A stretch of 64,000 nucleotides of DNA from Sphingobacterium sp. UBA7855 (GCA_002500745.1 DLST01000020.1:305210-369209); one strand, 5' to 3'. Positions 18,214-27,807 are shown, numbered from the stretch's first letter. The notes: generated from the letters alone by a model not told the origin. Numbers and translations are program-made.

Positions 18214-18381
18214 GTTAAGCACCCAAAAAAGACAATAGTCATTCGTTCCCATCACGTGATTTAAAACACCTGTGATTGGCAGTATTCCCTTAAAGTGTTC
18301 TTAATCACGCACAATAAAATTGCAAATCATCAACAATTTAGGTAAGTTTAAACCATAAAGCAATAATTTATAAATCCATAT

Positions 18382-19401
18382 ATGAGTCCAAGATTAGCAT
18401 GTCTAGTACTAAGTCTAATTTTCCTGTTGACTGGATGCCAACAGGGTAAAAAAGATAGCGCAAAGCCGAAGCCACCCAATAGTCAACAAAAAAAAGAGGT
18501 GCCTGAAAAGTTAAATGAAAAACCAAAGCTAATCACAGTCGAAGATATAATTATCAAAAAAGAGCTACAGTATAAAAAATATACCCTGCAAGATACCTAT
18601 CCTTATAAGGATACTACACGAACTTTCCAATGGCACAAAATTAAAGAACGCTTAGCATTTGTTACCAATTTTCAACAAACTCCTTCCCTATACGCTGTAC
18701 TTCAAAACTATCAGAATGAGAAAGGTGAAGCGCCAACAATTCAGGGCTACAAACGGGACTCTTATAAACGGGTTTCTGACAGCTTTAATGTGGAGCGTTA
18801 TCAGGCCGCACCACTCTACGATCTAAACAGCAATCAAGCGTTGCGTTATGGCCGCGATGGGTGGCTGGTCCGTGTGCAGGGACCCGACAGCCTAGACAGG
18901 GTTTCGGTCGAAGGTATTTCGTTTGAAGGGAAATACAACGTGCCAAAGCGCTATCTTCAAATTATTCGCGATACGATTGAATTTAAATTTGTTACAATTG
19001 TAGATATTAAAAACCAAAATATCTGTACATTGGAAAAAGCTGGAAATGAATGGCTCGTCAGAAGCATGAATCCAGCAACCAGCGGGCGACATAAGCCTCC
19101 GCATGCCCAGGAAACGCCCACTGGTCTTTTTGTGGTGCAAGAACATAAATCGAAGATGTTTTATTACAAAGATGGAACCAAAATTTATGGTGGATTTGCG
19201 CCTTATGCCACCCGGTTTACTGCAGGTGCATATATACACGGTATTCCTGTTAACAACCCAAATGGCAATATCATCGAATATAGCGAAACGCTTGGAACTA
19301 TTCCCAAATCACACATGTGCGTCAGAAATGCGTCATCTCATGCTCAATTTGTCTATAAACGGTCAAAAGACTTTTCGTCACTCGTTATAGTTATTGATTA
19401 A
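18382..19401 (+). CDS. Lipoprotein L,D-transpeptidase (YkuD domain)
   Basis: The 339-residue protein is a predicted lipoprotein (LIFLLTGC, Cys19) with a Lys/Pro-rich linker, a central domain and a C-terminal YkuD domain (about 200-339). The domain shows HGIPVNNPNGN, the catalytic stretch SHMCVRN and ASSHAQFVY. Cys, His and Arg of the active site are kept, but the usual SHGC glycine is Met. Such enzymes make 3-3 crosslinks in peptidoglycan or attach proteins to it. ATG 18382 gives a proper lipobox. A TTG-N20-TAAGTTTA sequence upstream (18322-18352) resembles a promoter with one mismatch. The second L,D-transpeptidase follows after 81 bp with its own promoter. Confidence 0.87.
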   Translation: MSPRLACLVLSLIFLLTGCQQGKKDSAKPKPPNSQQKKEVPEKLNEKPKLITVEDIIIKKELQYKKYTLQDTYPYKDTTRTFQWHKIKERLAFVTNFQQTPSLYAVLQNYQNEKGEAPTIQGYKRDSYKRVSDSFNVERYQAAPLYDLNSNQALRYGRDGWLVRVQGPDSLDRVSVEGISFEGKYNVPKRYLQIIRDTIEFKFVTIVDIKNQNICTLEKAGNEWLVRSMNPATSGRHKPPHAQETPTGLFVVQEHKSKMFYYKDGTKIYGGFAPYATRFTAGAYIHGIPVNNPNGNIIEYSETLGTIPKSHMCVRNASSHAQFVYKRSKDFSSLVIVID

Positions 19402-19447
19402 CAATATTTAACATTCTGTAAATCAAATATGTATTAATTTTAATTGT

Positions 19448-19478
19448 TACTTTTGTAAACATCTATAGAGAAAAGGAG
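19448..19478 (+). promoter_or_regulatory. -7 box and unusually strong ribosome-binding site
   Basis: TACTTTTG (19448-19455) is an exact -7 box. Downstream, AAAAGGAG (19471-19478) is a full Shine-Dalgarno sequence 4 bp before the ATG at 19483. Most genes in this window lack such a site. Confidence 0.6.
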
Positions 19479-19482
19479 TAAA

Positions 19483-20241
19483 ATGGGAAATACGTTTATC
19501 TTTCTTTTGATGGCGCTTAATACAGCACTTTCATCACAAGAAGAATTAAAAACAACACAGCAACAAGCCAGCAAGCATCGTATAAATGTGGAGCGTCAAC
19601 GTACAGAAGTTGATTCCTTATATGATGAAATGAACCTAGCTCAAGTATTACAATACGAAGCTTTTCGTCAAGCAATGGAAGGTAGAAAAGCCCTTCCTAT
19701 CCACAACAAAGATATCATGACGGTCATCGATTTCTCGCTGGCATCCACTGAAAAGAGGCTTGTAGTATTAGATCTTGCGCAGAAAAAGGTACTGTTTAAT
19801 ACGTTAGTTTCGCATGGCAAAAATAGCGGCGAGAATTATGCGGTAAATTTTTCAAATCAACAGGAATCGCTCAAAAGTTCGTTAGGATTCTTCACGACTG
19901 AAAATACATACAATGGTGAGAATGGCTATTCATTGGTACTGAATGGTCTTGAGAAAGGGATAAATGATAATGCCAAAGCGAGATATGTAGTGATGCATGG
20001 TGCAGATTATTGTAGCAATGGAACAATAGCGAGTTTAGGTAGACTCGGAAAAAGTTACGGCTGCCCTGCCGTTCCGAGAGAATTTGCAGCCCCTATCATT
20101 AATACCATCAAAGATGGCACATTATTGTTTATTTACGCAGATAACGCTGAATATTTAAGCAAAACTCACTTGATCCATCAACCGAATATTCTGATGGCCC
20201 AGTTTCAAAAAAGACAGTCTACGTTTAACAATGAAGGCTAA
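19483..20241 (+). CDS. Murein L,D-transpeptidase catalytic domain protein (YkuD_2)
   Basis: The 252-residue protein has a short signal peptide (MGNTFIFLLMALNTALSSQ). The domain belongs to the YkuD_2 family (PF13645): IDFSLASTEKRLVVLDL, LVSHGKNSGENYA, VVMHGADYCS and the catalytic GRLGKSYGCPAVPRE with Cys and preceding Tyr-Gly. It would act on periplasmic peptidoglycan crosslinks. It belongs to a different L,D-transpeptidase family from its neighbour, so the pair is not a recent duplication. A strong ribosome-binding site suggests high expression. It ends 2 bp before a bidirectional terminator. Confidence 0.9.
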   Translation: MGNTFIFLLMALNTALSSQEELKTTQQQASKHRINVERQRTEVDSLYDEMNLAQVLQYEAFRQAMEGRKALPIHNKDIMTVIDFSLASTEKRLVVLDLAQKKVLFNTLVSHGKNSGENYAVNFSNQQESLKSSLGFFTTENTYNGENGYSLVLNGLEKGINDNAKARYVVMHGADYCSNGTIASLGRLGKSYGCPAVPREFAAPIINTIKDGTLLFIYADNAEYLSKTHLIHQPNILMAQFQKRQSTFNNEG

Positions 20242-20242
20242 T

Positions 20243-20278
20243 AAAAAAAACCTGATGGTGATTCATCAGGTTTTTTTT
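20243..20278. terminator. Bidirectional terminator between the YkuD_2 and esterase genes
   Basis: A perfect 15-bp stem (20243-20257 with 20264-20278), including A8 and T8 runs around CCTGATG/CATCAGG, has a 6-nt loop. It is among the strongest hairpins in the window and works for both strands. Confidence 0.95.
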
Positions 20279-20310
20279 ATTCAAAGCAGCTATACCAGCT
20301 GACAAATCTT

Positions 20311-21009
20311 TTAAGACTTGTGCCTTTTCCTAAATTTCAACATCCAATTGTAAATTGCATCGTCGTGAAATAATCGCTCTACACTTCCATGTGTACCTCC
20401 TTTTATCACATTCAAACTCACATTAGCATCTGGATCTTCTTTTTTTATCGCCCGCATAATTTTTTTAGATTCTGAAATTGGCACCGCCCGATCGGCCGTT
20501 CCATGATGCAACCAAATGGGCACCTGGGTCAGGTTGGACGCATACTGACTCGATCCACCACCACATATGGCCACAGCTGCCGCTACCCTTTGCGGATATT
20601 TACCAGCCACATCCATAGTGCCGTAGCCCCCCATACTCATACCACATACATAAATACGGTCCGGGTCAGCATTGTAATGTCCGATGACATAATCCACAAT
20701 TTCCATTACTTTATCTGCATCCCAGCCACCCTTTGACTGTGGAGCAACAATAATACCTGGAACTTCCTGCCCCTTATTGATAGCATAAAGGATACCATAG
20801 CGCTTTACACGATCCAAATTTGTACCGGAAAGACTCCGCCCATGCAAAAAAACGAAAAGAGGTTGCTTCTCCATATTGGAAGAATCTGGTCCAGAATTTT
20901 TCAATAAAAAGGGATAGGTCGTTTCTCCTCTAATCGCTTGTATTTCCTGCGCATTTACACGTATCACTAGCATACAGAAAAAACATAGATATAAATAAAC
21001 TCTTTGCAT
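20311..21009 (-). CDS. Exported alpha/beta-hydrolase esterase
   Basis: The 232-residue protein has a signal peptide (MQRVYLYLCFFCML... ending RVNAQ) and one alpha/beta-hydrolase domain. The oxyanion region FVFLHGRSLSG, nucleophile GMSMGG, acid in HHGTADRAVP and catalytic His in KGGTHGSVE form a complete triad. It resembles the esterase/LpqC-like and DPP4-like small hydrolases that Bacteroidota export, possibly acting on acetylated glycans or lipids. The start at ATG 21009 was chosen because the in-frame extension up to 21087 lacks a signal-peptide shape. The gene converges on the YkuD_2 gene. Confidence 0.88.
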   Translation of the reverse strand: MQRVYLYLCFFCMLVIRVNAQEIQAIRGETTYPFLLKNSGPDSSNMEKQPLFVFLHGRSLSGTNLDRVKRYGILYAINKGQEVPGIIVAPQSKGGWDADKVMEIVDYVIGHYNADPDRIYVCGMSMGGYGTMDVAGKYPQRVAAAVAICGGGSSQYASNLTQVPIWLHHGTADRAVPISESKKIMRAIKKEDPDANVSLNVIKGGTHGSVERLFHDDAIYNWMLKFRKRHKS

Positions 21010-21251
21010 ACTTATGTATATAAAATTTAGCTTAATTTGGATCATTAAAAATACAATTAAATGATTTTTGACAACCGTATTTAACAAGATTTAACATTTT
21101 CGACAGTCTGTTTGTGATTCAAAACATCGCTAATCAGCTGAATCTACAATAAGCAACGAGCGTTCATTTATACGATTCCATCCAATTATAATTGCATTTC
21201 AGATCAAATTTATCTTAGTTTGTAACTGTTGACGCAAATCGAAGTTCTCAC

Positions 21252-22457
21252 ATGAAAATATTACATACCGCCGATTGGCACCTTGGAAAACGACTGGAAA
21301 GTTTCTCTCGAATAGACGAACAGGCCCTGGTTATGGATGAGATCGTTCAGATTGCCGATCAGGAAAATGTCGACCTAGTAATTATTGCCGGAGATCTCTT
21401 TGATGCTTTTAACCCGGGAGTGGAAGCAATTGAGCTATTCTATAAAACAATCAAACGTCTTAGTAAGGATGGCATGCGTCCTGTAATTGCTATTGCCGGG
21501 AATCATGATTCACCACATTTGATTGATGCACCCGATCCGTTGGCAAGGGCCTCCGGAATTATCTTAATCGGCCATCCGCACGCCGTCGTCACTCCTTTTG
21601 CTACGGAAGGCTTCGCTGTTGTACATGCAGATAAAGGCATTATCATCTTGAAACTACCTCAGTATGAGCATACGATTCGAATCCTTCATACCGCTTATGC
21701 CAATGAGATCCGCTTAAAACAATATTTAGGTGAAGATAAAGAAAGTAAGTTAAATGAGGTTTTATCTTCCGAATGGAAAAAAATTGCCGAGACCTATTGT
21801 GATGAAAAAGGCATTAATATCCTCATTGCCCATCTTTATATGAATAAGTTAGGTCGTCCACTTTTGGAAGAGCCGGATGGTGAAAAGCCGGTCAAAATAG
21901 GAAATGCAGACTTGATCTATTCACAAGCTATTCCGGAACAAGTCCAATATACGGCATTAGGACATCTACATGGTTATCAAAATATAGGCTCTCCAGAGAA
22001 ACCAGTTATCTACGCATCATCTCCCCTATGTTATAGTTTTTCAGAGGCTGGGAAAACCAAATTTGTAGCGCTAGTAGATGTATCGCCCAATACACAGGCT
22101 GCAGTAACTCCGATTCCACTTACACAAGGCAAACCATTATTTAGAAAAACATTTGAGGATATTGAAAGTTGCATTTCCTGGCTAGAAGCAAATCCAGATG
22201 CCTTGATAGAATTGACATTGAAATCCGACACCTTTTTGAAAGCAGAAGACCGCAAGCGGATCTATCAGGCGCATTCAGGAATAATCTATTTGATTCCGGT
22301 GGTTAAACAGCGTGATGGCGAATCTATAGACACCAACGAAATCAATCTTAAGCAAGACATATCTGCATTGTTTCAAGATTATTTTAAATCCAGAAATGCC
22401 AATCAAGCGCCCAATGACGATATCCTTGATCTATTTCGCGAAATTTTAAATTCTTAA
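21252..22457 (+). CDS. sbcD: Exonuclease SbcCD, nuclease subunit D
   Basis: The 401-residue protein is the Mre11-like calcineurin-type phosphoesterase subunit. Metal-binding motifs are intact: DWHLG (8-12), GDLFD (47-51), GNHDS (83-87), a His in IAHLYM and GHLHG. Together with SbcC it cleaves hairpins and processes double-strand ends, and it removes palindrome-derived structures during replication. sbcC follows 4 bp later, the usual order, so the two are translated from one transcript. The start at ATG 21252 is the first in frame and yields the standard MKILHTADWHLG N-terminus. Confidence 0.97.
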   Translation: MKILHTADWHLGKRLESFSRIDEQALVMDEIVQIADQENVDLVIIAGDLFDAFNPGVEAIELFYKTIKRLSKDGMRPVIAIAGNHDSPHLIDAPDPLARASGIILIGHPHAVVTPFATEGFAVVHADKGIIILKLPQYEHTIRILHTAYANEIRLKQYLGEDKESKLNEVLSSEWKKIAETYCDEKGINILIAHLYMNKLGRPLLEEPDGEKPVKIGNADLIYSQAIPEQVQYTALGHLHGYQNIGSPEKPVIYASSPLCYSFSEAGKTKFVALVDVSPNTQAAVTPIPLTQGKPLFRKTFEDIESCISWLEANPDALIELTLKSDTFLKAEDRKRIYQAHSGIIYLIPVVKQRDGESIDTNEINLKQDISALFQDYFKSRNANQAPNDDILDLFREILNS

Positions 22458-22461
22458 TTGC

Positions 22462-25400
22462 ATGATTCCATTAAAGCTAATATTAGAGGGCATCTATTCC
22501 TATCAGGATCGCCAGACGATCGATTTTACTGCACTTCTCGAAGCTGGACTTTTTGGTATTTTCGGCACAGTGGGCTCTGGTAAATCGTCCATATTAGAAG
22601 CGATTACTTATGCGTTATATGGGGAAACAGAACGTTTGAATGCACGCGACAAACGTGGATATAATATGATGAATCTGAAGTCAAACAAGTCATATATAGA
22701 ACTTGATTTTGTCAACTTTGAAGGACGCACATTTAGAGTTACGCGCGAATTTAAACGGAACTCCAAAAACTTCGATGACGTTAAATCGCCAACGGTCGTG
22801 CTCTATGAGAAATTAAATGATACATGGGTACCATTGGAAAGCAGTAATACACAGCGAATAATAGGACTAAGCTATGAGAATTTCAAAAGAACAATCATCA
22901 TTCCACAAGGACAATTCAAGGAATTTATAGAACTTGGCGCCAGGGAGCGCACCGATATGATGAAAGAGATTTTTCAATTGCATCGGTTCGACCTACAGGA
23001 TAAAGTTTCCGCACTATATAAGAAAAATCAATCGGAATTAGATCACTTGAATGGTCAATTATTTGGATTTGAGGAGATCACTTCAGACCTTGTAGCAGCC
23101 ACCAACGAAAAGTTACAGGTTGAACTTCAATCTTTCGCTTTTATAGAATCTTCGCATAAAGTACAGCATGAAAAATTCATGCTGCTCCAAAAACTTAAAG
23201 CGGATTTTCTTGAATTGAACCGGATGAAATTACGTTACGAGGAATTACTTGAACAGAAAGTACAAAAGGAGAATTTAAGGCTACGATTAAGCCGGTTTGA
23301 GGAGGCCCAAGCCAAATTTTTACACAGGCTCCAATCCAAAGAAAAATTAGATATTGATAAGGGATCAACGCAAAGAAAATTGGCGAACGAAGAAGCAAAA
23401 AAGGCAGAAATACAACAGCTTATACTGCAACATCAATCTCGCTTAAATGTATTAAAACCGAAATATGAACTGCTGCCGCGACGCCGTATGCAGGAATTGG
23501 ATCTTGAATTGATACAGCAATTGATTACCTTTTCCAATGAAATTAAAGGCTTGCAAGATCGCGCTGAAAAAGGCCGCCATTTTGTCGTAGAAGCGAAAAA
23601 ACAACAAGCGCATTATAAAGCAAAAATCCAGGAAACTGAAAGTGAGATTTCGAATTTAAAGCGTGCTAAACCTTCGCCGCATGAATTGATGGAATTGGGC
23701 CGATGGTATACTAAACAACAGGGTATACAACAACAAGAAAAAGAGCTTAATAAGCAATTGGTCGATTTAGAAAACAATGCCAGCGAAATCAGACGAGAAT
23801 TAAAGCATGCCGACGTCAACCTGGAGGAATTTCAATCAACTCATGCCCGTGTTGTTCACCAATTGGAACAAAAACTCAATAAGCTACAGGACGAAAAGGC
23901 CCATCTGCTTTTGCAGCAGCGGCTATCCCAATATGCTAAAGATTTGAAAGAAGGATCGCCTTGCCCCCTGTGTGGGGCTATTGAACATCCAATGGTCAAC
24001 CATGGGCAGGATATTTCTCTAGAAATCCTTGCTCATGAAAAATTGATGACCGACACGACCGAACTCCTAAAACTAAAACAGGATCAAAAATTCCAAGTGG
24101 AGAAACTTGTTCTTCGCCTGCAATCATTGACAGATCAAAAACACGAACTGAACACGAAAATTGAATTGCATAAGTCCATAGAAATGGCCCATTTCAATGA
24201 ATTTGTATGGACTGGCTATAGCAGTACAGATGAATCGATCTATGCTTCCAAAAAACAGGAGCTTTCCAAAATTGACACCCTAATCCAGGCCCTCGAAAAT
24301 CAGCTTGTAAATGATCAGACTGCTTTAGCGTCTGTAGAGGAAAATCTGGAGAAATACAACAAAGCCCTGGGGCAATTTGAACGCGACGAAGTAAGCAAGC
24401 AAGCACAGATCAATCAAAATATTGGCAATTTAAAACTCCTCAGCTGGTTCGATTACGAATCGAAAGATGCCCAAACTGTCGAAGAAGAATATAACGCAAT
24501 CAAAACCTCAAATATTACGGTAGAAAAAGAGTTTGTTTCGGTAAACGATAAGCTAAGCGAGTTAAACAGTCAGTTCGCAGGGCAAAACAGTGTGGTGAAT
24601 GCCATTTTGGAACGACTCCAAACAATTGAAAGTGAAATTCTGGAAGTTGACAACACGTTTCAGCAGCATCTTTTAGCTTCGCCGTTTAATGCGATCGAGG
24701 AGGTTAAGCAGATACTCGCACAAAACTTGCCTGTACAGCAGATCCGACTTGAGCTGGAACAGTTTCAAATAGATTTCGAAACTGTAAAGGCGCAGATTGC
24801 TCAACTGGAACATAAGCTCGTTGACCAAGTGTACGAGGAAACAATCTTTATTGAACAGGAAAAGGCGCTGAAAGAAAGCGCTCAACAATTGAAAGAAAGT
24901 ACTGAAAATGTTGCCAAGCTGAGGCAGGAACTCAACCAATTGATGATTTCCTACGCTAAAAAAGAGACCCTTCTGCAGCAACAAATGAAGCTAAACTTAC
25001 GTAATGAAAATTTGAAACAACTCTTCAATCTATTTAAAGGTGCCGGTTTTGTACAATATGTTTCTTCAATTTATCTACGTCAATTGTGCGACCACGCCAA
25101 TATTCGTTTTCACCGTATGACACGAAATCAACTTAGTCTGCAGATAAACGAAAACAATGAGTTTGAGATTATAGATTATTTAAATGAAGGGAAGAGTCGT
25201 AGTGTAAAAACTTTATCCGGAGGTCAGGCTTTTCAAGTATCGCTAAGCCTGGCGCTCGCGCTCGCGGAGAGCGTGCAGTCGAGTACGAAAGCGAGCAAAA
25301 ACTTTTTCTTTATTGATGAAGGTTTTGGCACACAAGATAACGCGTCAATCAATATTGTATTTGAAACCCTGCTAGAGCTACGCCGCGAAAATCGTATTGT

Positions 25401-25500
25401 AGGGATCATTTCTCATGTTGAGGAGCTCAAAGAAAGAATTCCAATATCCCTTTCCATAGAAAAAGATGAAGACCACGGTAGTCAAATTTTTATTAATTAA
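22462..25500 (+). CDS. sbcC: Exonuclease SbcCD, ATPase subunit C
   Basis: The 1012-residue protein is the Rad50-like SMC ATPase. Walker A is GTVGSGKSS (about 35-43), the signature is LSGGQAFQVSLSLALALAE and Walker B is FFFIDEGFG near the C-terminus. Between them runs a coiled coil of about 700 residues, broken by the zinc hook CPLC at residues 501-504. Length and layout are standard. It moves along DNA ends with SbcD. The C-terminal ATP-binding half is followed directly by a hairpin and a small ORF. Confidence 0.97.
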   Translation: MIPLKLILEGIYSYQDRQTIDFTALLEAGLFGIFGTVGSGKSSILEAITYALYGETERLNARDKRGYNMMNLKSNKSYIELDFVNFEGRTFRVTREFKRNSKNFDDVKSPTVVLYEKLNDTWVPLESSNTQRIIGLSYENFKRTIIIPQGQFKEFIELGARERTDMMKEIFQLHRFDLQDKVSALYKKNQSELDHLNGQLFGFEEITSDLVAATNEKLQVELQSFAFIESSHKVQHEKFMLLQKLKADFLELNRMKLRYEELLEQKVQKENLRLRLSRFEEAQAKFLHRLQSKEKLDIDKGSTQRKLANEEAKKAEIQQLILQHQSRLNVLKPKYELLPRRRMQELDLELIQQLITFSNEIKGLQDRAEKGRHFVVEAKKQQAHYKAKIQETESEISNLKRAKPSPHELMELGRWYTKQQGIQQQEKELNKQLVDLENNASEIRRELKHADVNLEEFQSTHARVVHQLEQKLNKLQDEKAHLLLQQRLSQYAKDLKEGSPCPLCGAIEHPMVNHGQDISLEILAHEKLMTDTTELLKLKQDQKFQVEKLVLRLQSLTDQKHELNTKIELHKSIEMAHFNEFVWTGYSSTDESIYASKKQELSKIDTLIQALENQLVNDQTALASVEENLEKYNKALGQFERDEVSKQAQINQNIGNLKLLSWFDYESKDAQTVEEEYNAIKTSNITVEKEFVSVNDKLSELNSQFAGQNSVVNAILERLQTIESEILEVDNTFQQHLLASPFNAIEEVKQILAQNLPVQQIRLELEQFQIDFETVKAQIAQLEHKLVDQVYEETIFIEQEKALKESAQQLKESTENVAKLRQELNQLMISYAKKETLLQQQMKLNLRNENLKQLFNLFKGAGFVQYVSSIYLRQLCDHANIRFHRMTRNQLSLQINENNEFEIIDYLNEGKSRSVKTLSGGQAFQVSLSLALALAESVQSSTKASKNFFFIDEGFGTQDNASINIVFETLLELRRENRIVGIISHVEELKERIPISLSIEKDEDHGSQIFIN

Positions 25501-25521
25501 GATCAAAAGTTATTTTGTATA

Positions 25522-25567
25522 TTAGTTATTGCGGTCATATTCGTTGCAAAAAGGCCGCAATAACTAA
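25522..25567. repeat. 13-bp perfect inverted repeat downstream of sbcC
   Basis: TTAGTTATTGCGG (25522-25534) pairs perfectly with CCGCAATAACTAA (25555-25567) around a 20-nt loop. No T-run follows on either strand, so it is not a typical terminator. It ends 12 bp before the ATG of a small ORF. Confidence 0.75.
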
Positions 25568-25579
25568 AAAATAAAGATT

Positions 25580-25777
25580 ATGGGCTTATTTTCGAACAGC
25601 AAAAAAGGGAAAGGGTCTCATCCTTTTTTTCTTAAGGGAAGCAAAACGAATAGTAATACGATCCAATCTGGAAGCAGTTGCCATTCCCCGCACATTCAAC
25701 AGTCCATGTTATTTATCAAGCACTATGATATCCTGACTATCTTAAAAGATATTCTAATGCCGTACAACCAAAACTAA
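25580..25777 (+). CDS. Possible small protein (65 residues)
   Basis: The ORF encodes a 65-residue basic, serine-rich protein (MGLFSNSKKGKGSHP at the start) with a more hydrophobic C-terminal third (MLFIKHYDILTILKDIL). I do not recognise it. Support for its being real: it starts with ATG just after a strong hairpin, its frame does not overlap any other gene, and it lies between two well-separated genes. Against: it is short, has no clear ribosome-binding site and no family match that I know. The arrangement (hairpin plus small ORF) could be a regulated leader or simply an untranslated remnant. Confidence 0.4.
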   Translation: MGLFSNSKKGKGSHPFFLKGSKTNSNTIQSGSSCHSPHIQQSMLFIKHYDILTILKDILMPYNQN

Positions 25778-25859
25778 GGTTCAAAAAAAGAAGTATAACG
25801 TAGCATTATAAAACTTTTCTAAAGAAATATTGTCATACGATAAAACAGGTCAAAGACAG

Positions 25860-25867
25860 TATATTTG
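25860..25867 (+). promoter_or_regulatory. -7 box immediately upstream of the AI-2E gene
   Basis: TATATTTG is an exact TAnnTTTG match. The box ends only 8 bp before the ATG at 25876, so the transcript would have a very short leader or none. No -33 TTG lies at 19-20 bp. Confidence 0.45.
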
Positions 25868-25875
25868 TCAACTAT

Positions 25876-26970
25876 ATGAAATACAAACAAATCAACAATA
25901 ATTCCATTAATCAAATTATGCTTATCCTCATCATACTAGCGATATGCATATTGATCTTTACGAGCTTATTTTATTATTTACCAGGTTTTTTAGGGGCGAT
26001 AACGCTCTATATTCTATTTAGAAAAATCAACTATAAGCTCACCGAAGAAAAAAGATGGAATAAGTCGGCGGCAAGTATTCTATTAATCTTACTGACAATT
26101 GTTTTTTTAGTTGGACCGCTTTATCTGCTAATCAACTACATGGTACCCCAGGTTACAGAGGTCATTAGCAACAAAGACGAACTGATGCAGAAATTTGATT
26201 CTGTAAAGAGCTATTTAAAATCCAGTCCCTACTTCAGTAATATTGACCTTTCAGATTCTGCATTGATGCAAACGCTCCAGCGAGCGGCTAAGTTTATACC
26301 CAATATTCTTAACTCCGTCGCAGAAGTTGGAGTCAATTTACTCGTGGCATTATTTGTACTTTATTTTATGCTTGTAAGCAGCAAGAGGCTGGAGGAAACA
26401 ATTTATAACGCCATTCCTTTTACCAAAGCTAGCAAGGCTGAGTTATGGAAAGAGTTCGACATGATGGTGAAATCCAATGCTATTGGTATTCCAATTTTAG
26501 CCATGTGTCAAGGGATTGTTGCCGGACTTGGCTATTGGTTTTTTGGACTGGAAAGTCCTATTTTTTTAGGAATATTAACGGCTGTCTCCACAATAATTCC
26601 AATCTTAGGAACAATGGTGGTCTATTTACCAGCCGCACTATTTCTACTCGCCAATGGCCAATCCGGAAGTGCTATAGGTCTTGCTTTGTATGGAATCATT
26701 ATTATAGGGAGTATAGATAATGTTCTCCGCTTTACCATCTTAAAAAAGCTGGGTGATGTACATCCCCTAATTACGGTATTCGGTGTACTACTTGGGTTAA
26801 ATTTGTTCGGTATGCTTGGACTAATATTTGGTCCTTTAATTCTATCCTGTGTTGGTGTACTTCTCAAAGTTTACAGTATTGAATTTGGAAAAAGCGCACC
26901 AGAAATTATTCAGTCAACATCCCTAATAGAATCTGGGGCAATGGGTGAGAAACCAAATATTATCGAGTAA
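25876..26970 (+). CDS. AI-2E family transporter
   Basis: The 364-residue membrane protein has about eight helices in the arrangement of PF01594: an N-terminal helix pair with a PGFLGAITLYILFRK loop, a large soluble segment (about 100-200), then PIFLGILTAVSTIIPILGT, IDNVLRFTILKKLGDVHPLITVFGVLLGLNLFGMLGLIFGPLI. Members of the family have been reported to export autoinducer-2 or to act as cation antiporters, so the name does not prove the substrate. It is monocistronic. The start is the first ATG; an internal Met at residue 15 is the alternative if the transcript is leaderless. Confidence 0.9.
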   Translation: MKYKQINNNSINQIMLILIILAICILIFTSLFYYLPGFLGAITLYILFRKINYKLTEEKRWNKSAASILLILLTIVFLVGPLYLLINYMVPQVTEVISNKDELMQKFDSVKSYLKSSPYFSNIDLSDSALMQTLQRAAKFIPNILNSVAEVGVNLLVALFVLYFMLVSSKRLEETIYNAIPFTKASKAELWKEFDMMVKSNAIGIPILAMCQGIVAGLGYWFFGLESPIFLGILTAVSTIIPILGTMVVYLPAALFLLANGQSGSAIGLALYGIIIIGSIDNVLRFTILKKLGDVHPLITVFGVLLGLNLFGMLGLIFGPLILSCVGVLLKVYSIEFGKSAPEIIQSTSLIESGAMGEKPNIIE

Positions 26971-27186
26971 GGAAAGCTAAACAATTGAAATGTGTCTATC
27001 GACATGTATCTAATCACCAAACTCGATATCCAGTAAACTGTCATAAATAAAATTGTAAGGCATAAAATCCGCTTTTTTTCATAGTTTTGGTTCGTTAATG
27101 TATTCGAGTATTGCTGATAATTAAAAATCTAATATTGGATGCTAACGAAAGAAAAGATCAAATCATTGATACTGATTTAAAAGCAA

Positions 27187-27801
27187 ATGTATTCTATGAA
27201 CAAAAAAATAGTCTTAGGAGTAACAGCGGTATTCATAGCTGGAATCCTATACTCATGTGGCGACAATAACAAATCAAAAACTGAAGGCAAAACCACACCT
27301 ACACAAGAGGTCACTTCAGAAAACCACGACCATGCGGGACATGATCACGGGCAGACGGCCCCCATCCAATCTTCCGAACCAGCTGGCATTCTTCCTAATT
27401 TTACTTTTTATCAACTTCGTTCCGGGATAAGAGTTACAAACGATAATGTTGCCAAAGACAAAAATACCGTATTTATTCTTTTTGATCCAGGCTGTAGCCA
27501 TTGTCAGCACGAGGCTGTCGAGTTAGAAAAAAACATAGATCGTTTAAAAGATGTAAATATTTATTATATCTCCATGAATGACCCTGCTTTAGTATTGGGC
27601 TTTTTTGACAGTTTTGCTCCAAAATTATCCAAAGCATCAAATGTTGAAGTATTGATCGATAAAGATCAGACATTTATTCAAAAAATTCATGTGCCGACAC
27701 AATTCCCAGCGAATTATGTTTATGGAGCAGATGGTAAACTGAAAGCACATTGGGAGGGCGAAAAAAATATCAACGAAGCAATAAGCGAATTTCATAAATA
27801 A
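27187..27801 (+). CDS. Thioredoxin-fold lipoprotein
   Basis: The 204-residue protein is a predicted lipoprotein (AGILYSC lipobox) with a His-rich linker (ENHDHAGHDHGQ) and a thioredoxin/redoxin-like domain. The domain contains LFDPGCSHCQHE, so the CxxC redox pair is Cys-Ser-His-Cys, and it ends with the cis-Pro-like segment VPTQFPANYVYGADGKLK. It would act as a periplasmic thiol reductase or oxidase, or metallochaperone; the His stretch could bind copper or zinc. Either ATG 27187 or ATG 27196 could start it. The GAPDH gene begins 6 bp after its stop, suggesting co-transcription. Confidence 0.85.
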   Translation: MYSMNKKIVLGVTAVFIAGILYSCGDNNKSKTEGKTTPTQEVTSENHDHAGHDHGQTAPIQSSEPAGILPNFTFYQLRSGIRVTNDNVAKDKNTVFILFDPGCSHCQHEAVELEKNIDRLKDVNIYYISMNDPALVLGFFDSFAPKLSKASNVEVLIDKDQTFIQKIHVPTQFPANYVYGADGKLKAHWEGEKNINEAISEFHK

Positions 27802-27807
27802 TCTGAA

